The notes beneath the pieces were generated by a model. That model was not told the origin of the DNA. It saw only the letters and a program-made list of their open reading frames with translations, and searched no databases. Shown one piece after another: positions 26,128 to 34,850 of a DNA stretch of 64,000 bases (position 1 is its first letter; each line of letters begins with the position of its first letter). Source of the DNA: Phytohabitans aurantiacus (GTDB taxonomy: Bacteria; Actinomycetota; Actinomycetes; Mycobacteriales; Micromonosporaceae); NCBI RefSeq assembly GCF_027923225.1, contig NZ_BSDI01000026.1, positions 54,266 through 118,265 on the forward strand, given 5' to 3'. A program made the translations under genes and the position numbers.

Positions 26128-27792
26128 GTGTTCATCGGCTCGGGCCGCCCTAAGATCCGCAAAACGATCATCGCGCTGGCGGTGACGGCACTCGCCGCCA
26201 CCGGCGCGGTGACCGTGGTCTTTAAAACCACGAATGCCATGGCCGCCGCGCTCGTCGAAGACGAGGGTGCCGACTGTCCGGTACCCGGAAACGTCTCGCT
26301 GACCTCCAACTCCCGGCTTCCGGACCCGTTCCGGAAAGTAGACGGCACCCGCATCTCCACGAAGGCCGACTGGCGCTGCCGGCGGGCGGAGATCAGGGAG
26401 CTGTCGGAGAGGTACGTCTACGGCGACAAGCCTGCCAAGCCCGCCAGCGTCACCGGCACGGTCTCCGGTTCCAGCATCACTGTCAACGTGTCGCACAACG
26501 GCCGGAGCTCCAGCTTCTCGGCCAGCGTGCAGCTGCCCAGCGGCACCGGCCCGTTCCCGGCTGTCGTGGTCTACGGCGGGTTCGGCGCCGACACGGCGAC
26601 CATCCGCGCCTCCGGCGCCGCCGTGATCAGCTACGACCCCTTCACGGTCGGCCGGGAGGGCACGGCGCGCAACAACAAGCAGGGCGCGTTCTACACCATC
26701 TACGGCAACACCAGCAGCACCGGCCTACTGATGGCCTGGGCCTGGGGCGTCAGCCGAATCATCGACGTGATCGAGCAGTCCGGCGGCAACATCCTGCGCG
26801 CCGACGCGACCGGCGTCACGGGGTGCTCCCGGTACGGCAAGGGCGCCTTCGTCGCCGGCGTGTTCGACCAGCGCATCGGCCTGACCATGCCCATCGAGTC
26901 GGGCAGCGGCGGCGCGCCCATCTTCCGCGGCATTCCCGGCGAATCGGGTTCACAGCCGCTGAGCAGCGCCTACGGTGAGCAGCCGTGGCTCGGCGACGCG
27001 TTCAGCGCCTTCACCGGCAACCCGAACACGCTGCCCATCGACACGCACTCGGCGGTGGCCATGGTCGCGCCGCGCGGGCTGTTCATCATGGAGAACCCGC
27101 ACATCGACTGGCTCGCCGCGCGGTCCGGCAGCAACGCGGCTCTCGCCGGTGCCGAGGTCTACAAGGCGCTCGGCGCGGGCGACAACATCACGTACTGGTC
27201 AGACGTCGCCGACGGCACCCACTGCGCCAGCCGGCCAGAATGGCGTACGCCGCTGCAGCAGACCATCCAGAAGTTCCTGCTGAAGACGGGCAACGCGGCC
27301 GGCACGTTCCGCATCTCCAGCCGCAAGCCGGGCAACCTGGCCGAGTGGCGCGACTGGACGACGCCGGTCCTCGGTGACGGCCCGGCGACCACGCCTCCGA
27401 CGACACCGCCCACGACCCCTCCGACCACGCCGCCCACCACTCCCCCCACCACCCCGCCGACCACGCCACCCACCACACCGCCGACGAGCCCGCCGACCGG
27501 CAGCGGCTGCGCGGCATCGGTATCGCTCAACCAGTGGACCGGCGGCTTCGTCGCGACGGTACGGGTCACCGCCGGCTCCTCGTCGATCTCCGGCTGGACG
27601 GTTTCAATGACGCTGCCGTCGGGCGCCAGCGTCACCAATGCCTGGAACGTCAACCGCAGCGGTAACAGCGGGGCGGTCCAGTTCACCAACGTCGCCTACA
27701 ACGGCAACGTCGCCGCCGGCCAGTCCACCGAGTTCGGCTTCCAGGGCTCGGGTACCGGCACCGGCATGACCCCAACCTGTACCCCCCGCTAA
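26128..27792 (+). CDS. secreted CE15 glucuronoyl methylesterase with CBM2
   Basis: Extracellular esterase of 554 residues that should cleave ester bonds between lignin alcohols and the methylglucuronic acid of xylan. A signal/anchor segment (about 12-40) precedes the CE15 domain (about 45-415). The family motif GCSRYGKGAF places the nucleophile at S234, with E257 (PIESGSGG) and H365 (DGTHCASR) completing the site. A Pro/Thr linker of repeated TTPP units (about 420-450) joins a C-terminal CBM2 (about 455-554) bounded by two Cys. GTG start with GGAAGGAG upstream. It complements the cellulases in this window. Confidence 0.92.
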   Translation: MFIGSGRPKIRKTIIALAVTALAATGAVTVVFKTTNAMAAALVEDEGADCPVPGNVSLTSNSRLPDPFRKVDGTRISTKADWRCRRAEIRELSERYVYGDKPAKPASVTGTVSGSSITVNVSHNGRSSSFSASVQLPSGTGPFPAVVVYGGFGADTATIRASGAAVISYDPFTVGREGTARNNKQGAFYTIYGNTSSTGLLMAWAWGVSRIIDVIEQSGGNILRADATGVTGCSRYGKGAFVAGVFDQRIGLTMPIESGSGGAPIFRGIPGESGSQPLSSAYGEQPWLGDAFSAFTGNPNTLPIDTHSAVAMVAPRGLFIMENPHIDWLAARSGSNAALAGAEVYKALGAGDNITYWSDVADGTHCASRPEWRTPLQQTIQKFLLKTGNAAGTFRISSRKPGNLAEWRDWTTPVLGDGPATTPPTTPPTTPPTTPPTTPPTTPPTTPPTTPPTSPPTGSGCAASVSLNQWTGGFVATVRVTAGSSSISGWTVSMTLPSGASVTNAWNVNRSGNSGAVQFTNVAYNGNVAAGQSTEFGFQGSGTGTGMTPTCTPR

Positions 27793-27816
27793 CTCGCCCC
27801 TCGCACAAGTCCCACC

Positions 27817-27891
27817 GATCAAGGGCGGACGCACGTGGCTCGATCGTGGATCCGCGTGCGTCCGCCCTTGATCGATGGACATCTCCTGATC
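27817..27891 (-). repeat. hairpin repeat, inverted copy after the CE15 gene
   Basis: 57-bp palindrome (27817-27873) with 19-bp perfect arms, then a degenerate 18-bp half copy (27874-27891, ending CTGATC). It starts 25 bases after the esterase stop and could act as its transcription terminator. Confidence 0.88.
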
Positions 27892-28071
27892 GACGCCGCC
27901 GCAGCCAGCCGCCCCAGCCCCGCGCCGGCGGGCGGCGGGCAGCGGGCAGCGCCACTGCAACCGGCAGCCGGCAGCGGACGGCGCTCCAGCCGGCGGGCGC
28001 CGGCCGACGGCAGTGGACGGCGGCGGGCGGCGGCGCCTGCACCCGGCGCCCCCGGCTGCGAACGGCCCGCC

Positions 28072-28147
28072 GATCAAGGAACATCGCATCGATCATGGCC
28101 AAATGCACGCGGAAAAGAGATCCAAGCGCGTGCGTTCGCCCTTGATC
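28072..28147 (+). repeat. 76-bp hairpin repeat, diverged copy
   Basis: Half copy 28072-28090 (GATCAAGGAACATCGCATC) and 57-bp unit 28091-28147, with several changes in the left arm (GATCATGGCC) that weaken the palindrome. The whole stretch 27793-28752 holds only repeats and a promoter region, and no convincing gene. Confidence 0.85.
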
Positions 28148-28213
28148 GGCGCGGAGAAGGCGCCGAACGGCGCCACCCGCTCGAAGACCCACCCACTTCC
28201 GCGAGGAACGCGC

Positions 28214-28289
28214 GATCAAGGGCATTTGCATGGATCAAGGGCAAACGCACGCGGAAAAGAGATCCAACCACGTGCGTTCGCCCTTGATC
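28214..28289 (+). repeat. 76-bp hairpin repeat, copy in second array
   Basis: Half copy 28214-28232 and 57-bp unit 28233-28289. The following spacer (28290-28344, with GTGGCGACACGCCG) and a right-half copy reproduce the order at 9343-9511. Confidence 0.9.
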
Positions 28290-28344
28290 GGCGCAACCGG
28301 CGTGGCGACACGCCGCACCGCGCTCGCCGCGCGGCCCCCGCGCG

Positions 28345-28382
28345 CAGATCAGAGATCCAACCACGTGCATTCGCCCTTGATC
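28345..28382 (+). repeat. right-half copy of the hairpin repeat
   Basis: AGAGATCCAACCACGTGC, ending CGCCCTTGATC; the left arm is absent. It is the counterpart of the partial copy at 9466-9511. Confidence 0.8.
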
Positions 28383-28387
28383 GGCGC

Positions 28388-28490
28388 GGAGAGCGCGGGC
28401 AACCACGCGCAGAGCGCGGAACCACGCGGAGAGCGCGGGCAACCACGCGGAGAGCGCAGGCAACCACGCGGAGAGCGCAGCGAGCCATGC
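28388..28490 (+). repeat. 19-21-bp tandem repeats
   Basis: Five consecutive, slightly varying copies of a unit starting GGAGAGCGCGGGCAACCACG. The copies abut without spacers, so this is a tandem array and not a CRISPR. Confidence 0.8.
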
Positions 28491-28725
28491 GCAGAGAGCG
28501 CGACAGCCCACCCGAGAAACGCGGAGGCAGATCTTGGGGTGCGGCGCTTGTCACAGTGATCCGCGAGCTAGCGGTTTGCCGGCGGCTCCACACCCCTGAC
28601 AGGCTGGGAAGGAGCGCGTTTTCGCAGGTCAGGCACCATCCGGCAAGGGTTGTCGCGCATAGTACTCGCCAAGCCGCGTAGATGCACCCGCATTACATGC
28701 GCCGACATTCTGTGCATGGACATCT

Positions 28726-28739
28726 GATGCACGTGCATC
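28726..28739. promoter_or_regulatory. perfect 14-bp palindrome in front of the MFS gene
   Basis: GATGCAC-GTGCATC ends 13 bases before the GTG start of the exporter. Further half sites are GATGCAC at 28681-28687 and GTGCATG at 28712-28718. The layout suggests a repressor site overlapping the promoter; no regulator gene is adjacent. Confidence 0.5.
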
Positions 28740-28752
28740 TAATGTTCCCGAC

Positions 28753-30222
28753 GTGTCTATCACCGAAGCCTCCACCGGTCCGGCGCGCGCCGCGACCGCG
28801 ACCATCCCGTCGACCGCGCACGAGCCAGCCGCACAGCGCTGGACGCCTCGGCTCTGGGGTGTGCTCGCGGTGCTGTGCACCGTGCTGTTCCTCGATGGTC
28901 TCGATGTTTCCATGGTTGGTGTGGCGCTGCCGTCCATCGGCACCGACCTGGGCATGTCGACCACCTCGCTGCAGTGGATCGTCAATGGCTACGTGCTGGG
29001 CTACGGGGGCCTGCTGCTACTGGGGGGCCGCACCGCGGACCTCCTCGGGCGGCGCAAGATCTTCCTGATCGCCCTCGCGGTCTTCGCCGTCGCCTCGCTC
29101 GTCGGCGGACTTGTCGACGACGGCACGCTGCTCATCGTGACCCGGTTCGTGAAGGGTCTCGCCGCCGCGTTCACGGCGCCGACCGCCATGTCGATCCTCA
29201 CTACGACGTTCCCCGAGGGCCCCGCCCGCAACCGCGCACTGTCGATTTTCACGGTCTTCGGCGCGAGCGGTTACTCCTCCGGCCTCATTCTCGGTGGCCT
29301 GCTCACCAGCCTGGGGTGGCGGTGGACGTTCCTCATCCCCGTACCGCTGGCGCTGATCGCCCTGGCCGCCGGCCTCGCGTTGATCCCGCGTGACCGGCCG
29401 GCCGCTGGTGGCGGTCACGACCTGGTCGGCGCGGCCACGCTGACGGGCGGCATGCTGCTGGCCGTGTACACGGTCGTCTCCGCACCCGACCGCGGCTGGC
29501 TCGACCCGGTCACGCTCGGATCGGCACTGGTCGCGGTGGCCCTGCTGGTCGCCTTCGTGGTCACCGAGAACCGGATCGCGCACCCGCTGATCCGCCTCGG
29601 CATCCTGCGGGTGGGTTCGATCGTCCGGGCCAACCTGAGCATCGTCGCCCTCATGGGCTCGTACCTGAGTTTCCAGTTCATGATGACGCTGTACCTGCAG
29701 AACACCCAGGGTTGGTCGCCGCTGAAGGTGGCGCTGGCCCTGCTGCCCGCCGGGCTCCTGGTCGCGTTCACCTCGCCCTTGATGGGTGGGCTCATCAACC
29801 GGTACGGGACGCAGCGGCTCATCAACACCGCGATGGCGTCGCTGACCCTCGGGTACGTGTGGTTCCTGCTGACCTCGGGCACGGTGCCGCACTACCTGGT
29901 GACGGTCCTGCCGACCATGCTGCTGCTCGGTGGCGGGTTCGCGTTCGGGTTCAGCTCGATCATGTCGCAGGCCACCGAGGGCATCGACGACTCGGAGCAG
30001 GGGCTGGCCGCCGGTCTCGTGCAGACCTCCGGCCAGGTCGGCGCCGCGCTGGTGCTGGCCGTGGTCACCGCCCTGGTCACGGTGACCGGGCCGGCCGCGG
30101 CGACGGCTGACTTCGGCCAGTACCACCCGGGGATCAACCTGGTCACGGGCGTCGCGCTGGCCGGCCTGCTGTTGAACGTCGTGCCTCTTCTGAACCGCAA
30201 GCGGCGCCTCGCCGCCGCTTAA
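28753..30222 (+). CDS. MFS drug-resistance transporter (DHA2 family, 14 TM)
   Basis: A 489-residue integral membrane exporter with about 14 hydrophobic segments. DHA2-family features are the start of TM1 (VLFLDGLDVSMVGVALPSIGTDL), the LQWIVNGYVLGYGGLLLLGGRTADLLGRRK motif A region and the GSGYSSGLILGG-like segment. It probably exports drugs or secondary metabolites using the proton gradient. GTG start; a perfect palindrome lies just upstream and a strong terminator follows. Confidence 0.88.
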   Translation: MSITEASTGPARAATATIPSTAHEPAAQRWTPRLWGVLAVLCTVLFLDGLDVSMVGVALPSIGTDLGMSTTSLQWIVNGYVLGYGGLLLLGGRTADLLGRRKIFLIALAVFAVASLVGGLVDDGTLLIVTRFVKGLAAAFTAPTAMSILTTTFPEGPARNRALSIFTVFGASGYSSGLILGGLLTSLGWRWTFLIPVPLALIALAAGLALIPRDRPAAGGGHDLVGAATLTGGMLLAVYTVVSAPDRGWLDPVTLGSALVAVALLVAFVVTENRIAHPLIRLGILRVGSIVRANLSIVALMGSYLSFQFMMTLYLQNTQGWSPLKVALALLPAGLLVAFTSPLMGGLINRYGTQRLINTAMASLTLGYVWFLLTSGTVPHYLVTVLPTMLLLGGGFAFGFSSIMSQATEGIDDSEQGLAAGLVQTSGQVGAALVLAVVTALVTVTGPAAATADFGQYHPGINLVTGVALAGLLLNVVPLLNRKRRLAAA

Positions 30223-30249
30223 CCAGAAGCCGCCGCCTGATCCACCAAG

Positions 30250-30281
30250 AAGGCCGCCGGGTCGTCAGACCCGGTGGCCTT
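30250..30281. terminator. strong hairpin terminator between convergent genes
   Basis: 14-bp stem (30250-30263 against 30268-30281, one mismatch) with a 4-base loop that contains the stop codon of the methyltransferase gene. It can end transcription from both sides. Confidence 0.75.
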
Positions 30282-31074
30282 CCGCGTGTACAAGGCCCTC
30301 CGTCTGCACAAGGGTCGCCACGTAGTACGGGGCGTCGGTGGCGTCGAGCGCGGCCAGCTCCCAGCCGGTGCCGGCGAGCAGCTCCGACAGCTCGTCGACC
30401 GAGCAGACCAGGTAGTCGAACCAGTCCGTGGCCAGGTCGCGGTAGCGCAGCCGCAGCCGCAACTGCCCGCCGAACCGGCCGCGCTCGCGGTTGCGCTTGT
30501 GGTAGCCGACCTGGACCGGGTCGGTGGTGCCGTACGGGTCGGTGCCCTGCGCGATCACCCGCGCCCCCGGACTGGCCATCCGGGCGAGCGCGGCGAGGAA
30601 CGCCGGCGCCCGCTCGCGCCCTTCCAGCAGCCCGAGGTTGTTGCCCATCAGCAGGAACGTGTCGTATAGCTGGCCAGAAGCGGCGTGCTCCTCGACGGTG
30701 GCGTGTGCCAGGTCGCGGACCCCCCGCGCGCGGGACACGGCGATCGCGCCGGGCGAGATGTCCAGACCGGTCACGGGCACGCCGCGCTCCTGCAACGCCA
30801 GCGCCGCCCGCCCGGCACCCACGCCGATGTCCAGCACCCTTCCGTGTACCAGATCCAGCGCCCGCCGGTCGTGTGCCGGCCACAGGTCCGGCTCGGCCAG
30901 GTAGCCGTCCGCCATCACCCCGGTGATCAGCCCGTCGTCGCGCTCGACGATCTCGATCACCGGCCGCGGCAGCCGGCCGCCGGCGAGCGGGCGCACGCCC
31001 ACGCCCCTCGCCACCGCGAAGGCATCGCGCACCACGGCGCCGAACACGTCTCCGACCAGCGGGCCTGTCACCAC
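30265..31074 (-). CDS. SAM-dependent class I methyltransferase
   Basis: A 269-residue enzyme with the SAM-binding motif I VLDIGVGAGRAALAL near residue 80, followed by VTGLDISPGAI (motif II, the acidic residue binding the ribose). The C-terminal part (YHKRNRERGRFGG, DWFDYLVCSVDEL) matches small-molecule methyltransferases of actinomycetes. Substrate unknown. GTG start at 31074. It is divergent from the GH6 gene and convergent with the MFS exporter, ending inside the shared terminator. Confidence 0.82.
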   Translation of the reverse strand: MVTGPLVGDVFGAVVRDAFAVARGVGVRPLAGGRLPRPVIEIVERDDGLITGVMADGYLAEPDLWPAHDRRALDLVHGRVLDIGVGAGRAALALQERGVPVTGLDISPGAIAVSRARGVRDLAHATVEEHAASGQLYDTFLLMGNNLGLLEGRERAPAFLAALARMASPGARVIAQGTDPYGTTDPVQVGYHKRNRERGRFGGQLRLRLRYRDLATDWFDYLVCSVDELSELLAGTGWELAALDATDAPYYVATLVQTEGLVHAEGHRV

Positions 31075-31133
31075 GTGCCAACGCTATACGAAAACGTTGC
31101 TATCGATATCTATCTATGCAAGACTGGCGGGTC

Positions 31134-32432
31134 ATGAGGCGTTTCACGCTCGCCGTGACCGCGGCGCTAACGACCACTTTCGTCGCATTCGCGGCCGCCG
31201 GCGCGCACGCCGCCCCGCGGACGTCCCGGGTCACCAACCCCTATCTGGGCGCCCGGGTCTACGTCAATCCAGAGTGGAGCGCCAAGGCGCTCGCCGAGCC
31301 CGGCGGCGACCGGGTCGCACACCAGCCGACCGCGGTGTGGCTCGACAGCATCGCCGACGTCCAGGGGCTGGCGGCACACCTCGACCGGGCGGTCGCCCAG
31401 ACGGCCAGGCGCCCGACGGTCGTGCAGCTCGTGCTCTACAACCTGCCCGGGCGCGACTGCGGGCGGTTGGCGTCCGGCGGCGAGCTCGGCCCGGGCGACC
31501 TGCCGCGGTACAAGGCGGAGTTCATCGACCCGATCGCCGGGCTCCTCGCCCGGCCCGCCTACGCCAACCTGCGGATCGTCACGGTCATCGAGCCCAACTC
31601 GCTGCCCAGCCTTGTCACCAGTACGGGCACGCGGTGGAACGCGACCGTCCTCTGTAACGCGATGGCGGCCAACGGCGGCTACGTGCAAGGGATCGGGTAC
31701 GCGCTCGCCAAGCTCGGCGCGCTGTCCAATGTGTACAACTACGTCGACGTGACGCACCACGGCGTGATCGGGTGGCCCGACAACCGGGCGCCCACCATCG
31801 CCTTGTTGCGGCAGGCCGCCAGCGCGTCCGGCAGCATGCCCGCCTACGTGCGCGGCTTCGCCACCAACACGGCCAACTACTCGGCACTGCGGGAGCCGTT
31901 CGTCGCCGTCGACGACCGGACCCGGACCACGCGCTGGATCGACTGGAACCACTTCAACGACGAGCTGACCTTCGCACAGGCGCTGCGCGGCGAGCTCGTC
32001 GCGGCCGGCTTCTCCCCCGATATCGGCTTCCTGGTCGACACCTCGCGCAACGGGTGGGGCGGCTCCGCCCGGCCAACCGCGCCCAGCACCTCGCTGGACC
32101 TCAACAGGTTCGTCGACGAGTCCCGGATCGACCGGCGCTTCATCAAGTCGAACTACTGCAACCAGGCGGGCGCCGGCCTCGGCGAGCGCCCCGCCGCCGC
32201 GCCCGCCGTGGGTGTCCACGCGTACGCCTGGATCAAGCCGCCGGGCGAGTCCGACGGCGCCAGCACCAACATCCTCGACACGCCCTTCGACCGCATGTGC
32301 GACCCGACGTACACCGGTCCGCCGCGCGGCAGCAGCATCCACACCGGCGCCCTGCCCGCCGCGCCGGCCGAGGGTGCCTGGTTCCCGGCTCAGTTCCAGC
32401 AGCTCATGCAGAACGCGTACCCGCCGCTGTGA
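31134..32432 (+). CDS. secreted GH6 cellulase (exoglucanase-like)
   Basis: Extracellular 432-residue protein with a signal peptide (MRRFTLAVTAALTTTFVAF to AHAAP) and a GH6 catalytic domain. Family motifs are LVLYNLPGRDCGRLASGGELG, VIEPNSLPSLV and DIGFLVDTSRNGWGG, and they resemble processive Cel6B-type enzymes more than open-cleft endoglucanases. Unlike the GH5 and CE15 proteins it has no carbohydrate-binding module. The ATG at 31134 is favoured over the ATG at 31116 because the signal peptide then starts with MRRF. The gene overlaps the convergent dehydratase gene by 29 bases. Confidence 0.88.
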   Translation: MRRFTLAVTAALTTTFVAFAAAGAHAAPRTSRVTNPYLGARVYVNPEWSAKALAEPGGDRVAHQPTAVWLDSIADVQGLAAHLDRAVAQTARRPTVVQLVLYNLPGRDCGRLASGGELGPGDLPRYKAEFIDPIAGLLARPAYANLRIVTVIEPNSLPSLVTSTGTRWNATVLCNAMAANGGYVQGIGYALAKLGALSNVYNYVDVTHHGVIGWPDNRAPTIALLRQAASASGSMPAYVRGFATNTANYSALREPFVAVDDRTRTTRWIDWNHFNDELTFAQALRGELVAAGFSPDIGFLVDTSRNGWGGSARPTAPSTSLDLNRFVDESRIDRRFIKSNYCNQAGAGLGERPAAAPAVGVHAYAWIKPPGESDGASTNILDTPFDRMCDPTYTGPPRGSSIHTGALPAAPAEGAWFPAQFQQLMQNAYPPL

Positions 32433-33366
32433 CGATCTCGGCGAGTACCGCCGGGGCGATGTTGCGGCCGGAGACCACGGCGACGGCGCGTCCACGGGTG
32501 GCGACGCGCCCGGCGAGGACGGCGGCGACGGGTGCCGCGGCCGCACCTTCGGCGATGACGCCGCACCGCGTCGCGAGGAAGCGGATCGCGTCCCGGATCT
32601 CGTCTTCGGTCACGGTGAGCAGCTCGTCGACGTACCGGGAGACGAGGTCGATGGTGACCGAGCCGGGCTCGATGTTCCCGGCGGCTCCGTCCGCGAGCGT
32701 GGCGCCGACCTCGATCGGCACCTGGTGTCCCGCCGCGACCGCCGCCGCCATCGCCGCCGAGGCCGCCGGCTCCACGCCGACCACCCGTACGTCCGGCCGG
32801 GTCGAGGCCCACAGGCCCAGCCCGGCGGACAGCCCGCCCCCGCCCACTCCACAGACGACGGTCAGCGGGCCAGGGAGCTGCTCGGCGAGCTCGACCCCGA
32901 TCGTCGCCTGCCCGGCGATCACGTCCGGGTCGTTGTACGGGGAGACGAAGTGGGCGCCCCGCGCGGCCAGTTCGAGGGCGTGCCGCTCGGCGTCGTCGTA
33001 GCGGGTGCCGACCTGTACGAGGTCGACGTCGAAGCGGCGGATGGCGGCGACCTTGACGGGCGAGGCGGTCGCCGAGGTCACCACGGTGGCGCGCCGGCCG
33101 AGCACGTGGGCCGCGAAGGCGACGCCCAGCGCGTGGTTGCCGGCCGACGCGGTCACCACCGGCACGTCCGCGTCCACCGTGGACAGTGCGGCCAGCGCGC
33201 CGCGCACCTTGAACGAGCCGGTCGGTTGCAGCCCTTCGAGCTTCAGAGCCAGCTCCGGCATGCCGGCCGCGACCGGCGTCCGCTCCAGGTGCTGCGCGAC
33301 CGCACGGGCGGCACGGTCGATGTCGGCGAGGGTGGGCGTGCGGACCGCTCGGATCGTCATGGTCAT
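32404..33366 (-). CDS. PLP-dependent threonine/serine dehydratase-like enzyme
   Basis: A 320-residue fold-type II PLP enzyme. The cofactor Lys is K53 in PTGSFKVRGA, the phosphate-binding loop is GVGGGGLSAGL near residue 165, and a conserved SAGNHALGVA segment (about 75-84) is typical of threonine and serine dehydratases. It lacks a C-terminal ACT domain, so it resembles the catabolic type. The ATG at 33366 is chosen; the open frame beyond it runs antisense to the LysR gene. The divergent LysR regulator probably controls it. Confidence 0.86.
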   Translation of the reverse strand: MTMTIRAVRTPTLADIDRAARAVAQHLERTPVAAGMPELALKLEGLQPTGSFKVRGALAALSTVDADVPVVTASAGNHALGVAFAAHVLGRRATVVTSATASPVKVAAIRRFDVDLVQVGTRYDDAERHALELAARGAHFVSPYNDPDVIAGQATIGVELAEQLPGPLTVVCGVGGGGLSAGLGLWASTRPDVRVVGVEPAASAAMAAAVAAGHQVPIEVGATLADGAAGNIEPGSVTIDLVSRYVDELLTVTEDEIRDAIRFLATRCGVIAEGAAAAPVAAVLAGRVATRGRAVAVVSGRNIAPAVLAEIVTAAGTRSA

Positions 33367-33407
33367 GCGCTGAGCGTGGCAGCTACCCGAGCCCCGAAGA
33401 AGCCGTC

Positions 33408-33429
33408 GCTTACTGCGCTGAGCGTAAGC
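33408..33429. promoter_or_regulatory. LysR-type operator candidate
   Basis: GCTTAC (33408-33413), 10 bases, GTAAGC (33424-33429): a perfect inverted repeat 7 bases before the LysR ATG, in the divergent region. The spacer GCGCTGAGC also occurs at 33368-33376. Spacing fits LysR-family binding. Confidence 0.5.
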
Positions 33430-33436
33430 TCGCCTT

Positions 33437-34345
33437 ATGCTCGACCCTCGCAAGCTGCGGATTCTCGTCGCGGTCGCCACCAGCGGTTCGATAGCCGGCG
33501 CCGCGTCCGTCGCGGGTTGCAGTGCGGCGGCCGCCTCGCAGCAGCTGTCGGCTCTGGAGCGCCAGACCGGTGCCCAACTGCTCGAACGCTCGGCCCGCAG
33601 CGTGCGGCTGACCGCCGCCGGTGAGCTGCTCGTCGAGCACGCCACGCGGATACTGGCCGACCTGGAAGCGGCCGAGCAGGCGGTGACGGCCACCGCCACG
33701 CTTCAGGGCGGGCGGCTGCGGATGGCCTCGTTCGGCACGGCGGCGGCCCGGCTGTGCATGCCCGCGCTGGCAGCGTTCGCCCGGCGGTACCCGAAGGTGG
33801 CGGTCACCTTTCACGAGGTGGAGCCCGAGCAGTCCGTGCCCGCTGTCCGGGCCGGCGAGTTCGACCTCGCGGTCACCCACCAGTACGCGAGATTTCCGGA
33901 ACCCGACCTGCGTGGCCTCGCGCAGACCCACCTGCTGACCGATCCGCTGCTGCTCGCGGTGCCCGCCCGGCTGCGCCCCGCGGACGCCTCGCCGGTGTCG
34001 CTGCGCGACTTCGCGGGCGCTGAGTGGATCGCGACCTCGCCCACCGAGGGGTTCCAGGCGATCGCCGAGATGGTCGGCCGCGCCGCCGGGTTCGAGCCGA
34101 GGGTGACCTGCCGGGCCGACGACTACAACGTCATCCTGGACCTGGTCGCGGCCGGCCTCGGCGTCGCCCTGGTTCCCGAGCTTGCCGTCGCTCCCCGCGC
34201 CGGCGTCACCGTACTGCCGATCGCCAACCCGCCACGCCTCGCGCGGACCATCCACGTGACGACCCGCTCCGCCGACACCTCACCCGCAGTGGCCGAGATG
34301 GCCCGGCTGTTGATCAGACGGCGTCACCGGGACGCGGCTCCGTAA
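33437..34345 (+). CDS. LysR-family transcriptional regulator
   Basis: A 302-residue regulator with a LysR winged helix-turn-helix at 1-60 (LRILVAVATSGSIAGAASVAGCSAAAASQQLSALE in segments) and a substrate-binding effector domain from about 90. It is divergent from the PLP dehydratase gene, the usual arrangement for a LysR regulator and its target, so its effector may be an amino acid. The end overlaps the convergent MarR gene by 32 bases. Confidence 0.88.
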   Translation: MLDPRKLRILVAVATSGSIAGAASVAGCSAAAASQQLSALERQTGAQLLERSARSVRLTAAGELLVEHATRILADLEAAEQAVTATATLQGGRLRMASFGTAAARLCMPALAAFARRYPKVAVTFHEVEPEQSVPAVRAGEFDLAVTHQYARFPEPDLRGLAQTHLLTDPLLLAVPARLRPADASPVSLRDFAGAEWIATSPTEGFQAIAEMVGRAAGFEPRVTCRADDYNVILDLVAAGLGVALVPELAVAPRAGVTVLPIANPPRLARTIHVTTRSADTSPAVAEMARLLIRRRHRDAAP

Positions 34346-34766
34346 CGAGCGCACGCAGCAGATCGCGCAGGGACTCCTGCTGGCCGCCGTCCAACGCGGT
34401 CAACGGTGACTGCCTGCCGAGTCGCTCGACGGCGGCGGCGCGAACCCGCTGCCCGTCTGACGTGAGCACGATCCGCTTCGCGCGCCGGTCGGTCGGATGC
34501 CGCTGACGCTCGATGAGCCCTTGCTGCTCCAGCCGGTCGAGCACGAACGTCGCGTTCGAGGGCTCGCACGCCATCCGCACCGCGAGCTCCCGCGCGGTGA
34601 TCGGTTCGGAGAGCTCGCGCAGGGCGATCACCTGCGACGGCGTCAGGCTCAGGTCTTCGGCCACTCGTCGCACGTGCACGTCGAGCCGCTGGACGAACTT
34701 GTGTATCAGCTTGCACACGTCCCGATCGAGCTGCGCATCCGTCGCCACATCCGCCTGGCCTGCCAC
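34314..34766 (-). CDS. MarR-family transcriptional regulator
   Basis: A 150-residue winged-helix repressor. The DNA-binding segment is LSLTPSQVIALREL to TARELAVRMACEPSNATFVLDRLEQQGLI with the wing HPTDRRAKRIVLT. GTG start at 34766. It is divergent from an MFS exporter gene with a palindrome in between, the classical MarR-exporter arrangement, so it probably represses both genes until a toxic compound binds. Confidence 0.88.
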   Translation of the reverse strand: MAGQADVATDAQLDRDVCKLIHKFVQRLDVHVRRVAEDLSLTPSQVIALRELSEPITARELAVRMACEPSNATFVLDRLEQQGLIERQRHPTDRRAKRIVLTSDGQRVRAAAVERLGRQSPLTALDGGQQESLRDLLRALVTEPRPGDAV

Positions 34767-34791
34767 GCCAGCGAGTCTAGCGCCTTACTTC

Positions 34792-34806
34792 GAACTGTGA
34801 TAGTTC
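34792..34806. promoter_or_regulatory. MarR operator candidate
   Basis: GAACT-GTGAT-AGTTC, a 15-bp inverted repeat in the AT-rich divergent region. Additional AGTTC and GAACT half sites follow at 34808-34812 and 34828-34832. Confidence 0.55.
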
Positions 34807-34850
34807 TAGTTCACATCATTCAAGCTCGAACTACCTGGGGGTTCTGGGCG

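Noticed and set aside
28388..28490. Possible CRISPR array
   Set aside because: Units of 19-21 bp abut each other without unique spacers and no cas genes are present.
28013..28681. Possible small genes in the 28 kb gap
   Set aside because: All open frames there consist of translated repeats, have Arg/Ala/Gly bias and no ribosome-binding site.
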